A stretch of 64,000 nucleotides of DNA from Eulemur rufifrons. Lineage: Eukaryota > Chordata > Mammalia > Primates > Lemuridae. Within the stretch, counting starts at the first letter, position 1, and the number at the start of each line of letters is the position of its first letter. The stretch is from assembly GCF_041146395.1 (NCBI RefSeq), contig NC_090989.1, forward strand, positions 251,958,843 to 252,022,842, written 5' to 3'. The notes beneath the pieces are model-generated. The model was not told the origin of the DNA. It made no database searches and saw only the letters and a list, made by a program, of their open reading frames with translations. Shown in pieces: positions 13,780-28,272 of this stretch. Both the position numbers and the translations under genes were made by a program.

Positions 13780-14350
13780 CTCAATGGGCCGCGCGGAGGC
13801 GGAGCCGTGGGGGCGGGCTCCCGGTCCCGCTGTCGGCGGCCGGCGGGCGGGCGACTCCTGTCCCGAGTGGAGGCGGCGGAGCCGGAGCCGGGGGAGGGGG
13901 CAGCGGCTGTCTGACGACCGCGGCGGCGCCCGCAGCTCCTCACCGGTGAGGGAGCCGAGCCAGGACTCGGGGGTCCTGGGAGTGGGGTGTCGCAAAGCCA
14001 GGGGCCCTGGTGTCTGGGGGGTGGGACACTGAGGGCCCATTAGGCTCTCCTGCCGTGGCGGTGCGGGGACTCGGGGTCTGCAACGTGCTCGGTGTCCGCG
14101 ACCCGGGCTTGCTTCTCCAGGGGGCAGCCAGCGTCTGAGCCGGGAGAGCGGAGGGGAGAGAAGGGGAGGGGAGGGTCGGATTGGGTTCCGCAGGGCGGAG
14201 GCGTTTCTGAGCAGGCCAGCCAGCCAGCACCGGTGACATCACCGACCACCCTCCCCCGCCCGAGCCCCCTCCCCTCCCCTCCCCTCCTTTCCTCGCCGCG
14301 CCTTTTGTCCCGGCCGAGCTCTGCTCTGCCCCGCCCCTCCCCGCCTATCT
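13780..14350 (+). promoter_or_regulatory. DNAJB5: DNAJB5 CpG-island promoter and probable first exon
   Basis: GC- and CpG-dense sequence with GGGCGG-type Sp1 boxes and no TATA box. A good donor, ACCG|GTGAGG, ends a probable non-coding first exon at 13945. Splicing from here to 14776 would give the 382-aa form, and splicing directly to 17288 would give the 348-aa form. The exact start site cannot be read from sequence. Confidence 0.65.
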
Positions 14351-14738
14351 GGGAGGGAGGAGTCCCCGTCAGTGACTTCATTGAGTAGGTTCTTGGGAAT
14401 TGGGGTCGGGTCCTCCCCAGAGAGAGGCGAGAGGAGCTCACTGCCTCTCAGGCCCTCACAATCCCACCTGTCACAGGTACACACGCTGCCACTCACAAGC
14501 ACACGCTTGCACTGCCATACCGCCACTCACAATCAGCCAGACACTGCTGCACCTGACAGCAGGTGGCCGCTGGCTCCTCTCCCTTCACTCTCCACACCGG
14601 GGATCAGGTCCGGCTCCTGCTGCACCAGACAGGCCTTGCTGGGCAAGTGCCCCTGACATCTGAGGAGGTGGCTTCCCGAGCTGCAGCATCGCAAGCAGGC
14701 TCCGGTGGAGCGATCAGAGGTGAGGGGCTTGGCTGGGC

Positions 14739-14920
14739 ATGTTTAAGCGCACCGCGCTCTCCTGCCCACCCCCAGCAGCACCCCCACTGCAGGCCCGAGG
14801 AGCTTTCCGGAGCTTCCCACACTTCTGGGGAGAAGACTTCTTAGCCAGCTTGATGTTTAAAATTCAGCTGGAGCCCTTAAAACTTCGAGCGTGGACGCTG
14901 AATGGGTTTGTAAAGTTTCG
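14739..14920 (+). CDS. DNAJB5: DNAJB5 alternative N-terminal coding exon
   Basis: An open frame from ATG 14739 (MFKRTALSCPPPAAPP...) runs through a second in-frame ATG at 14853 (MFKIQLEPLKLRAW...) to donor CG|GTAAGT after 14920. It joins in frame to the J-domain exon at 17288, giving ...[20 protein letters not shown]. Counting codons gives total lengths of 420 aa (start 14739) and 382 aa (start 14853). These are the two longer DNAJB5 isoform lengths I recall from human. An acceptor AG at 14774-14775 would remove the first ATG and leave 14853 as the first start codon. The extension has no known domain; it is Pro-rich and then amphipathic. Confidence 0.8.
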
Positions 14921-17287
14921 GTAAGTCCCTCCGAGAAGGGCGCTCACACCCATACCCAAATGCTCCACATCAGCCATCCCTCCATTGCCTGTTCGCTTCC
15001 TCATCTCATCCTCATCTCATCCCCATTACATGCAAGAACCCCCCTTCCGCCTCGCCCTTACATTTGAATGAAGTGCCTCCCTCATCATTCATCTCCTGTC
15101 GCAAACCTTCAGCATCCATTTCCCACAAACATCTCGTGTTTCCACTCTGCATCTCTCCCTTTCAACACATCAGTAACCCATTTTCCACCTCAGCCTTGTC
15201 CATTTCCACCTCTCATGTCCCCTCCATTCGTACCTCATTTTCTGTACCAACCACCTCCCCTCCTGACACCTCAATAGTCCTCCTTGCCATTTCTCCCCAT
15301 TTTTCATTCCTGCCTCTTTGTTAACATCCTTCTCCATCAAAGGCAGTGCCATGCCATGGGGCTCCTTTGTCATTCCAACACGTGGCCTGTGGGTAGGGGA
15401 GGGAGGGAAGGAGGGAGGAAAGAAGAAGGAGGAAAAGGAGGCAGGTCCTGAAAGAGCCTGCCTGTGGTCTGTGGAGGCAAGAGAATTATGGTCTAGAGCA
15501 GCGGGCAGGTGGGTACAGGGAGGAAGCCAGCCGGGTGAGGAGGTAATGCGGGGACAGCAAAAGAGGGTGAGTGGGTTGCTGAGCCGTTCCACTGGCCCTC
15601 TGCCTAGAAGCTGCTATAGTTCTCTGAGGGCACCCTCCTGTTGTGCCGGGGCTCCTTCCCAGTCCCAGGGGGAAGAAGGTGTGGGCTGAGGCCGTGATGG
15701 CAGACCTCCCCAGCACCCTCTGAGACGGCTTATGCTGCCATTTCCGAAAATGGCTGCCCTCCCCCAGGTGCTCTTTCTTCTCTGCCTCCCCCTACCCCAG
15801 TCTCCCCCACAGGCGTGACATGCTGGTGGGGGGAGATGGGGGAGTACCTGCCTTTATGGAGCCTTCTCTTCGTCAGAGTGAGGTGACTCCTAGAACCATG
15901 AGTCAACCCAGCCACCTGCAGCAGGCCCTATGGAGGCAGGAATGAGGGCCATTGTCCCTGCCTACCTGGGGCCTTGGAGGCCTCCCCCGAATCCAGTTCC
16001 AGCCCTCCCTCCTGCCAGGACACCCTATACACCTGGCTGCTGTGGAGCAGTCAGAGGCAGAAAAGAGGCCTCAGCTGTGGCTGCCAGCCCAGGACATTGC
16101 TAGAAAGACTCTGGTTCTCCCAGCTTTGGCAGGGGTTGGCCAAATCTCAGAAGGGCTGGAGAATGGCATCTGGCCATTCCCCCAAATAGCTCTAGCTACA
16201 GGACAGTCCCCTTCCCTTCATATCCACCACAGACACATTGATGGAGGGAGATCAGAGCAGAAGAATCTGAGCCCTGTGTTGTCTCTCTCATATGACAAAT
16301 GCAGCACCCCGCCTAGAAGGGACTATCAGAGGAGTATGGGGCTGGCACTGAGCCAGACCCTGAGCCACTGGGGCAGGGGAGAATGAAGGACTTACAGGGA
16401 AGGTATTAAGGAAACGGGGGTTAGTGCCCAGTTTTGTCCTAGCAGCAAGGGTCTAAAGAAGGCCCTATCTCCAGCATGCTTTTGTTCACTACCACTCGTG
16501 CTTAGGGGGCATAGACAAGTCTTCACACACAGTTTTGTGTGTAGACACTGGGAAATGAGTAAAGGGAACTGTTGCCCTGGTTGGGGGAAGGACAGTGTCA
16601 CCCCCCTGCTAATGAGGGAGTTGGAAACAGCAGTTTCCAAAGGCTGTGAGTCACCCTTTGATCTGAATCACACAGGAGGCTTAGCATAGTCTGGGGGGGG
16701 GGTGGAGAAAGGGGGGCCTGGGGTCTCCAGTGGCAGAGAGGACTCTAGACACCCGTACCCTGACTCAGCCTAGCTGGCCAGGACAGCTGGCTGAAGACCC
16801 AGGCCTGTCCCCAGTCCTGGGCCACTGCCCCAGCTGCCCTCAGCCCGGGCACCATGCCTGAGGCGTGGCGTAGGAGACCACGATGCTCAGGTGACCTCAC
16901 CCAGTACACTGACCTTCGCCAGCTTCTGTGCATAGGTCTGTCAGTCCACGGTGCCACCTCACCCAGCAGGGCCTCTCGGGGGTCCTCAGTCTGGCCCAAG
17001 GACCTAGGCCTCAGTCTAGCCCCAAGAAGTGGGCCACAACATTCAGCTTCCTGCTGGGAAAACCCAGGAGGTGAGGAAGGAATCACCGAATCCTAGAATG
17101 TCAGAGCTGGAAGAGATCATCTAGTCCAAACCTTTCATTTTACAGATGGGGAGACACAGGCCCACAGAACAGGCATGACCTGCTGAAGGTCACACAGTGA
17201 GTCATTTAGGGACTGCAAGACCATCAGGAGCAGGGCTGGGGCAGAAGAGAATAGAGGCATCAAGGATTGGCCCTGGGTTTCTTTCAG
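14921..17287 (+). other. DNAJB5: DNAJB5 intron upstream of the J-domain exon
   Basis: Intron between the alternative N-terminal exon and the J-domain exon. It holds a C/T-rich stretch (about 14950-15320), a purine-rich patch (about 15390-15445), and an old MIR-like repeat just before the acceptor. No other gene is supported. Confidence 0.7.
17090..17215 (+). repeat. Ancient MIR-like interspersed repeat
   Basis: Text such as 'tagaatgtcagagctggaag', 'cattttacagatggggagac' and 'aaggtcacacagtgag' belongs to a common old mammalian SINE type. The exact subfamily was not determined. It ends about 70 bases before the J-domain exon. Confidence 0.6.
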
Positions 17288-17321
17288 AAACAAGGAGACC
17301 AGTGCTGGTCCAGTGGCTGTG

Positions 17322-20300
17322 ATGGGAAAAGATTATTACAAGATTCTTGGAATCCCATCGGGGGCCAATGAGGATGAGATCAAGAAAGCCTATCGGAAGA
17401 TGGCCTTGAAGTACCACCCAGACAAGAACAAAGAGCCCAACGCTGAGGAGAAGTTTAAGGAGATTGCAGAGGCCTATGATGTGCTGAGTGACCCCAAGAA
17501 GCGGGGCCTGTATGACCAGTACGGGGAGGAAGGTAAGCAGGCAGCACTCTGGCCCAATCCTGGACCCCTGAGCTTGGCCAGGGTCCTGGGGGAACCAGTT
17601 CTCATAGCAGGGAACTGCAGGCTGAGGAGGGGGGTAAGGGAGGCAAGGGTTTCCAGCACTGACACCCAAAGGAGAGAGGAGACCACCTACTAACCAGCCT
17701 CTGCTTACCGTAGTCTCCCCGCCTCTCTCCACCCCTCTCCCTCCTCTAGTTCAGGCCTTAGAGAGGTCCGCAGCCAGAGCCAGAGGCTTCCCCTCCCTTC
17801 TTCCCTTCCCAGCCTTATTAGTCCTGCCTGAAGTCCCTGCTGCTTCATTGGCTGATGGGGAAGACTGGGGAGAGGGAGTGTGTGGCTCTCTGAGGACAGA
17901 GCATTTACATTCATCAGCATAAAAGTCTGGCCCTTAAGCAGCCTGGGAATTAACCACCAGAGCTCTGAGCAGAAATGGTTGTCCCTTTCCTTCCCCTCCT
18001 CCCTGCCCACTTCAGGCCAGCAGAACAGTGGTGGAGCTTCATGTCCCAGAGGAAGTGGCAGGGCTCCAAGGGTGGAAGGGGAACTGCTGCTGGCATCTTA
18101 CCCCCTCCCTCGGGTAGCTGGTGGCCACAAGGCGGGAGGCAGGAAAGGCCCAAATAAAGCCTCTGAGAGGGTGGCCCCTCCCAGCACATCCCACGAGCAT
18201 GATGTAGCTGCTAATTCTGGGCCTGCCCCTCAGGGCTGCCTGCCACCCGCCAGCCACAGGCACCTGTCAGGCTATATTAAGAGACACTGTCACAGCTGAG
18301 GACTCTCCTTCCTGGGAGGAACTGCCCTTCCTCCCCAACGGCATCCACCTTTCTTTCACATTCTCCTCCTTGTCACCCTCCCCACCTGCTCGTCAAAACT
18401 AAATGGGCCAATGATATGGACGGCACCTGATACAAAGCAGATGCTCTAAAGCATGTTCTTTCCCTCCTTGCTTTCTGTACCATGTCCCTCTGTGCACCCC
18501 AGTCCTCCCAACCCCTTTCTTATTCTCCACGCTGCTAGTTCCTTCCATTTGTTTCCTGCTCACCTCCTAGAGTTGCCAACTCCCAGATTCACCAGGTACC
18601 TGCTGGAATCCCCAGTATTCTCCCAGCTAAGAAATGTTTCTCTGGGGTGGAGGGTATGGGAGTGGTAGGGGTGGGGAGAGGGAAGCAGTGCAGACACTAT
18701 GCCACCATGTGACTTGTCTGGGAATTGCATGCACGCCTCCATTCAGCCTCACCCTTGTTTGAGAGGAAGGCAGGAGCTGGGAGAGCTACCTCAGGACACT
18801 TCACTCCTGCATGACCAAGCCTAAGTGAAGGAGGCAACACCCAGTCCTTAGGCCCAGACACTGGGTTCTGATGCAGATCCCCATCCCAGGAGGGCCCCTG
18901 AGGATGCAGCATGGCCTTAAGGGGACCTCCAGGGCCTGGGGAGGGAGAAACAGCTTAGAAATGTTGGTTATATTCTGTCTACCCTGCCTCTTCCCCAACA
19001 GCCAGCCAGCACAGTTGTGCACACACACTCTGTGTGCAGCTCCGGCTGGGGACAAGATGTTCTCAGCTTGAGCAGGGGGTGATACAGGTAGGGCAGGAAA
19101 CCCTAAAGAGAGAATTTACCCCTTCCCTTCGTCACTAGCCCAACCTCCCTCCCCCCTCACTGAGCTCTGCCAAGCTTCTTGAACTTGCTTGATGGCCCCT
19201 CAATAGAAGGAAAGAAGAGACCCCCCAAGCATTGGGGGAGGGTTGAAGAAGCAGCTGCCACAAGCCCCTGAACTGTTTGCCACTTGGCCTCTCTAATGAA
19301 ACCCAAATCTGCCCTTATGGTTCCAAGAAATAAGAGGCTAATTTAGGCTCAGGCTTCCATGACCAGTTGAAATTCTAGATAGAAGGCCTCAAAGAAAAGG
19401 GTCTCTTCTCCTAGCTTGGGTCCCACGGCGAAGTCTACGTATTCTAGAGCAGTTCTCAGTGTTAACCCTCTCCCCACACCCTCTACTACTTCCATCAACC
19501 CCTCCTCACTATGAAGGCTGCCTCCAGGAATCTGAGCCCACTAGATAGGACCTGACAGAGACAGCATCTGGGGTCACCACCTGCAATGTGCCAGCCCATT
19601 CATGCATTTTTGTTGCTCAGTACTAGATGCGGGGTGTGGGGCTTGTTGTTGTATAACTCCAGGGAGCTCCATTCCCATTGTAGTCTATGTCTGTACGATG
19701 TGTGAATGATACTCCCTGGAGTTGTGTAACACTGAGCAGAGTGTGGGAACAAAGTATTGGAAAACTTTTTCGAGAAAAATAGCTCATTTCCAAGTTAACG
19801 AGATGAAGAGCTTCCTGCTATTTTGAGGCCTAAGGCCTCCTGATTTCCCATTTGAGCAAGAGTTAAAGAGGAAGAGGGAAGGAGAATGGATGGCTAGAAG
19901 CAGAGTGAAAGTGGGCTTTCTCCTGGACTGTTTCCCTACCTCATTTGGGACCAGTCACTTCCTTGCCCCCTGTGTGGTCAAATCCTGTCTGATTGCCTCT
20001 TACCCTGTATGTCTTTGGAGATAAGCAAACATTTGAGAGCCAGATATGACTTGTAATGTGATACCAGGTTAGTCACCCAAGGCTTTGTGAGACATCTTTG
20101 GGCCATGAATACATGGAAAAGATTATAGGACTAGAAGTCACATCCTCTAAGTCCTCTTCTGGCTTTTCCACCTATTGGGTAACCCAGCCTCTTTGAACCT
20201 CAAGATATGCATTATTATTAAATACATAATTAACAGTAGAAACTAATCTTGCCAGAAGCTTTCCTTACTCTATTAGCCTGGCCCTCTCCACAGGAGTTAA

Positions 20301-21407
20301 AGCTCGCTTCTTTCTCCAGGCCCACGAAGAACCGGGAGCTAGAGGGCAGGGGGAAGAGACTGGGGTGGGGAAAGATAAACCACATTGTCCCTAACTTCTC
20401 CTCCCTTCCAGGCCTGAAGACTGGCGGTGGGACGTCAGGTGGCTCCAGTGGCTCTTTTCACTACACCTTCCATGGGGACCCCCATGCTACATTCGCCTCC
20501 TTCTTTGGTGGCTCCAACCCCTTCGATATCTTCTTTGCCAGCAGCCGCTCCACTCGGCCTTTCAGTGGCTTTGACCCAGATGACATGGATGTGGATGAAG
20601 ATGAGGACCCATTTGGTGCCTTTGGCCGGTTTGGCTTCAATGGGCTGAGTAGGGGGCCCAGGCGAGCCCCAGAACCACTGTACCCCCGGCGCAAGGTACA
20701 GGACCCACCTGTGGTGCACGAGCTGCGGGTGTCGCTGGAGGAGATCTACCACGGCTCCACCAAGCGCATGAAGATCACGAGGCGGCGCCTCAACCCTGAT
20801 GGGCGAACTGTGCGCACAGAGGACAAGATCCTGCACATTGTTATCAAGCGCGGCTGGAAGGAAGGCACCAAGATCACCTTCCCCAAAGAGGGCGATGCCA
20901 CACCTGACAACATCCCTGCCGATATCGTCTTTGTGCTCAAAGACAAGCCGCATGCACACTTCCGCCGAGATGGCACCAATGTGCTCTACAGTGCCCTGAT
21001 CAGCCTCAAAGAGGTGGGGCCTGCTTAGGTTGTGTGTGTGTGTTGGGGGGATGCCAGGGGACATTTCTCTCCTTCTCACCAGCTGGCACATTGTTTCCCC
21101 ACTTCAATCTATTTCCTCCCTTCTCACTCATCCTGCCCCACCTTTTCCTCACTCTCTGCCTCATTCTCCCCAGGCGCTGTGTGGCTGCACCGTGAACATT
21201 CCCACCATTGATGGCCGAGTGATCCCTTTGCCCTGCAATGATGTCATCAAGCCAGGCACCGTGAAGAGACTCCGTGGGGAGGGCCTTCCCTTCCCCAAGG
21301 TGCCCACTCAGCGGGGAGACCTCATTGTCGAGTTCAAAGTTCGTTTCCCAGACAGATTAACACCACAGACACGACAGATCCTTAAGCAACACCTACCCTG
21401 TTCCTAG
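17322..21407 (+). CDS. DNAJB5: DNAJB5, HSP40 co-chaperone (348-aa form)
   Basis: Coding exons are 17322-17532 (spliced exon starts at 17288), 20412-21013 and 21174-21407. They sum to 1047 nt, giving 348 aa plus stop. The type II (class B) DnaJ layout is clear. The J domain spans about residues 4-69, starting [14 protein letters not shown] with the HPD motif in [10 protein letters not shown] (residues 31-33) that stimulates HSP70 ATPase. A Gly/Ser/Phe-rich linker follows, with an acidic patch ([17 protein letters not shown]). The C-terminal substrate-binding domains start near 160. Residues 272-276 are ALCGC, placing Cys274 and Cys276 where the redox pair described for DNAJB5/HDAC4 control lies. 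No zinc finger is present, as expected for class B. The ATG at 17322 has an adequate context (gctgtgATGG). All splice sites are canonical and the gene is intact. It acts in cytosol and nucleus with HSP70; upstream HSE and CCAAT boxes suggest stress-responsive expression. Confidence 0.97.
17533..20411 (+). other. DNAJB5: DNAJB5 intron after the J-domain exon
   Basis: Repeat-poor intron with donor GAAG|GTAAGC and acceptor TTCCAG. It contains the palindromic hairpin described separately. No additional exon is supported; the open frame running into it from 17313 is simply read-through. Confidence 0.8.
19614..19738 (+). other. Long imperfect hairpin (pre-miRNA-like or MITE relic)
   Basis: Arms 19648-19666 and 19712-19730 can form 19 consecutive pairs with only G-U wobbles. 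After a 3x3 internal loop, CATTC (19670-19674) pairs with GAATG (19704-19708). After a 1x3 loop, CATTGTA (19676-19682) pairs with TACGATG (19694-19700) around an 11-base loop. Outer TGCTCAGT (19614-19621) and ACTGAGCA (19731-19738) are also complementary. This lies in a DNAJB5 intron, sense strand. It could be a microRNA precursor or a remnant of a palindromic transposon; no known miRNA was recognised. Confidence 0.6.
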
Positions 21408-21519
21408 GCTCTGCCCCAGCCAGTCCAGAGTCTACCACAGCAATAGCCCCCACACTCACCCCATGCAATGTGCATCCAGCTTGATGTCCACTGGACACTG
21501 GCAACTTTTTCTAAAATGC

Positions 21520-21542
21520 AAAAAAAAAAAAAAAAAAAAAAA
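21520..21542 (+). repeat. Poly(A) run in DNAJB5 3'UTR
   Basis: An uninterrupted run of about 23 A. It is not preceded by AATAAA or a SINE body, so it is a simple repeat rather than a retroposon tail. It could cause internal priming in cDNA libraries. Confidence 0.85.
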
Positions 21543-22575
21543 GCCACTGGTTTTCAGGAAAATATTACCGTCCCTGACCCCTTTCAGAGCTGGGCTGCCT
21601 GGGGGGAGTGGGAGGGAGGTGGGGAGAGCTAGCCCAGGCCAGGGGTCAATTTTCATGTCACTAGCTTTGAATCCAGTTCCCACCCAGTGGCTGGAGGGTG
21701 ACCTGAGTGCTACTTGAAGATATAGAGTTCCTTGTCCACGCCTGTAAATAGCATGCCCTTCTTCCCCTGTCAGCTTTGCTAATATCTTTCCTCTCCCTTC
21801 CCTTTGGCTTCCTCCTGTTGGGGGAGGAAGAGGGTAGAAAGGACATTGCTTTCCCACCCCCAGCCCAGGTCCACAGTGTCCAAGGTTATTGCACACATGT
21901 TCACACACACAAAGCACTCACCTAGAGCTGCCTGTGCCTCTCTGAGAGAGAGGAGAGGAGTTGGGAAGGGAAGATCTACAACCTGTAGAACAGGGACATT
22001 GAGCACGAGACACTTTTCATCTGGGGCAGAGCGGGGAACCGACCCTCAGCAGCCTCCCTGACAGCAGCCTTGTGTACAGCTCGCAGAGCTGGAGGCTCTG
22101 TCCTCCCTCTCAGGGGTGTTCAGGGTAGTGGGAGGGGAAGGGGGACCTGAGGTATTAAGGCTAAGAGGCGGGGGGGCAGGGCCCATCTCCCAGCCTTCAT
22201 CAGGAAGGGAAGGAGCTTTGGGGTCAGGTGGCAGCTATTCTCCACCAAGAGACTCAGGGTCACAGGTTTCTCCCCACACCTCTGAACTCAGGGTCTAGCC
22301 ACCCCCAAACTTCCAAATCCTACTTTTGTGATATGTGAAGCTACTTATTTCTTACCCTTCTTGGAGGCTGCGTGGGGAATTTCCAGCCCTTTTATGCCTG
22401 TGTGACCCCACCCCACTCCCACAGTTGTACAAAGGTCAAATAGTGAAGGAGCTGGGGGAAGACTGCTTCAGCCAGTCCTGGGGTGGGGGCTTTAGGTTTT
22501 CTCACTTTGACAAGCCCCTGAATGTTTTTATAGTAGTTTTTTTGTATTTTTTTGTAATGACAGTATTATGTAAAA

Positions 22576-22581
22576 AATAAA
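22576..22581 (+). terminator. DNAJB5: AATAAA poly(A) signal of DNAJB5
   Basis: Canonical hexamer 1.17 kb after the stop codon, followed by U/G-containing downstream sequence. Confidence 0.85.
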
Positions 22582-22598
22582 GTATTTTAAAAATATGG

Positions 22599-25941
<3,343 letters not shown>

Positions 25942-26750
25942 TGAAAGTAGTTGGTTCCAAATAATATTGCATATTGGAAATTATCTAAGAAGATGGAAAA
26001 ATGGACATAGGCCTGGAAAGCCAAAAGACTAAATACTTCCTAAGATCTTTGGATCACAGAGAGTAAAACCTAAACATTTTCAATCTCCTACAACCGACGT
26101 TGAATTTCAGGTGGGGTAAGAGACTGTACCTCATCTGGGCCCTAAAACAATACTCCAGAAGCCTTAATCTGAGGTGGAGAAGAAGGCAATAGGAGTGGGA
26201 ATGAGGATTGAAGGTGGGCTAGGTAGGTGCTGGGAATGAAACAGGGTTTGGAGCTGGGAAGCAGTAGGGAATATTTAGTTTATATTTAAACTGAGGGGGT
26301 GGAAGGTAGCCATTAGGGATTCCACTGTATAAAATGAGACTCCAGTGCAAACAATCACCAGAAACCAGGTCAGTACTCACTAGGGACTCACTGAGCAAAG
26401 AGGGGAGACCCTAGAAGAGCTGGCTCTATTTCTGCTGCAAATCATCCCCCTGGGATTTTTAATTTGGAAGCTACCAAGGACTGTGCAGCTGCTGTGGTTT
26501 GTCTCTGGTGTTCCACAGTGGTTGCGAGTCTATGTAATCTTGCATGGCAGCAAATGACTCTAAAATAGTTCCAGAAGAATATATGTATATATTCCTTTAG
26601 CAAGGACTAGAAGAGTAATTGGGTCCAATTATTTAATGAAATCTCTGTCTAGCCATTGGCTGGCCACTAAGCTAAGCAAGCAAACACTTCAGTGGCCACA
26701 TACAACAAAGAATACAAAATTTACTGGGTTCGTTCAATGAAGTCACTATG
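25942..26750. other. Intergenic, nothing recognised
   Basis: A/T-rich sequence with no supported gene. It may include old L1 or LTR remnants too diverged to name. Confidence 0.45.
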
Positions 26751-26793
26751 CAAACAAACAACAACAACAACAACAAACAGCAACAACAACAAA
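26751..26793 (+). repeat. (CAA)n microsatellite
   Basis: Imperfect CAA/AAC triplet run beginning with caaacaaacaacaacaacaa, interrupted by CAG. Confidence 0.9.
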
Positions 26794-26859
26794 CCCTGGA
26801 GAGGGGAGAAACTGATTTCCAGAGATGCCATATTATATTATTTTAAAATGTACAGTCTT

Positions 26860-27185
26860 CAACAAAAACTATAAGACATGCAAAGAAACAAGAAAGTATG
26901 GCCCATGTACATACACAGGGGGAAAAAGTAACCAATAAAAAGTGACCCTGAGGAAGCTCAAACATTGGACTTACTAGACAAAGACTGTAAATCAGCTATT
27001 TAAAATATGTTCAAAGAACTAAAAAAAACTTTGTCTAAAAAACTAAAGAAATGTGTGAAAACAATAGCTCACTATATAGAGATTATCAATAAAGACATAG
27101 AAATTATTTTTTAAAAAAACCAAATAGAAGCTCTGGAGTTGAAAAGTATAATAACTGAAATGAAAAATTTGGTGACTAACTACCT
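26860..27185 (+). mobile_element. Old LINE-1 fragment (ORF1 region)
   Basis: Diverged L1M-type text: 'gaaacaagaaagtatggccc', 'ttactagacaaagactgtaa', 'ggagttgaaaagtataataa', 'ctgaaatgaaaaattt'. It is truncated on both sides and non-coding. Confidence 0.75.
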
Positions 27186-27699
27186 AACAGAAGGATGAAA
27201 GGGAAGCAGCATAAAATGGCTACATTTCTTGTTTAGGTGACTAGGTAGTACTAATTGATTTGGGGAATACAACAGGAAGAGCAGGTAGGGACAAAAGAAT
27301 ATAATGCCCTGTATTATGCAGATCTTAGGCCTGGAGTACTTGCAGGAAATCAAGCTTGGAGATATTTCACAAGCAATTCGATTTATGAGATTGAAGCTCA
27401 TATAAGAAATCAATGCTGAAATAATTAACCACACAAGTGGCTAACTCACATAAGGAAAGTGAGAAGCACCCAAGTGTGGAACTGAGGGTTAGGAAATATT
27501 CTGAAATTTAAGACAAGTTTTTTTTTTTTTTAAAAGACAGTTTATAAGCAAGTACAGTTATGTACAGATATTAAGCAAGTCTTACAGTATCAAAAAATGG
27601 GAAACCATCTAAAAGTAAAAAAAAAAAAAAATAGAATGGTTAAATTACATGTATATTCACTTCAGAAAAATACCATAATCATTAAAAATGATGTCTAGG
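27186..27699. other. Intergenic, A/T-rich, nothing recognised
   Basis: No gene supported. T-run at about 27521-27532 and A-run at about 27619-27631. Confidence 0.45.
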
Positions 27700-27861
27700 G
27701 GCCAGGCACTATGGCACTTCCCTGTAGTCCCAGCTACTCAGGAGGCTGAGGCAGGAGGATCGCTTGAGCCCAAAAGTTCGAGGCTGCAGTGAGCTATGAT
27801 GACACCACTGCATTTTAGCTAGGGCAGCAGAGAAAGACCCTGCCTCAAAAAAAAAAAAAAA
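27700..27861 (+). mobile_element. Monomeric 7SL-derived SINE (FRAM/FLAM-like)
   Basis: A single Alu-like monomer of about 160 bases with A-tail, flanked by a 10-bp target-site duplication GATGTCTAGG (27690-27699 and 27862-27871). Confidence 0.85.
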
Positions 27862-28129
27862 GATGTCTAGGAAGAGTTTACAGTATGTAGAAAAGGTTTA
27901 TGATAAAATGTTAACTGAACTTCCTACCTTAAAAAAAAACTAGATATTATTTAAACAATGTCAAAATATGAATAGCACAGTCAAGAAAGAAATACATCAA
28001 ATTGCTATAGAAATTATTTTGAAACCGGAAGTTGATGGGATTCTTCCTGTTACCTTTTCATATCTTCTATATTCAGTATATAATACTATCATAAAGGTGG
28101 AAACTTTAAAAGAAACAACAGCATTTCCT

Positions 28130-28272
28130 GGCTGGGCGCTGTGGCTCACACCTGTAATCCTAACACTTTGGGAGGCTGAGGCAGAAGGATGGCTTGAGGT
28201 CAGGATTTCAAGACCAGCCTGAGCAAGAGCGAGACCTATCTCTACTAAAAAAAAAAAAAAGGAAAAAAACCT
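28130..28272 (+). mobile_element. Alu left-monomer SINE
   Basis: A single left monomer (GGCTGGGCGCTGTGGCTCA...) ending in the strepsirrhine-type gagcaagagcgagacc and an A-tail. ACAGCATTT occurs on both sides as a likely target-site duplication. Confidence 0.85.

Larger units (their letters stand above)
21408..22598 (+). other. DNAJB5: DNAJB5 3'UTR
   Basis: Extends from the TAG (21405-21407) to shortly after AATAAA at 22576-22581. It contains an A-run at about 21520-21542. The last 120 bases are T-rich with 'ttttatagtagtttttttg', typical of a distal 3'UTR. Confidence 0.8.

Noticed and set aside
17313..17693. J-domain frame continuing past the exon to a stop at 17693
   Set aside because: Read-through of donor GAAG|GTAAGC. 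Splicing to 20412 restores the known DNAJB5 protein exactly.
20435..21091. 218-codon minus-strand open frame
   Set aside because: Exact antisense shadow of the DNAJB5 second coding exon.
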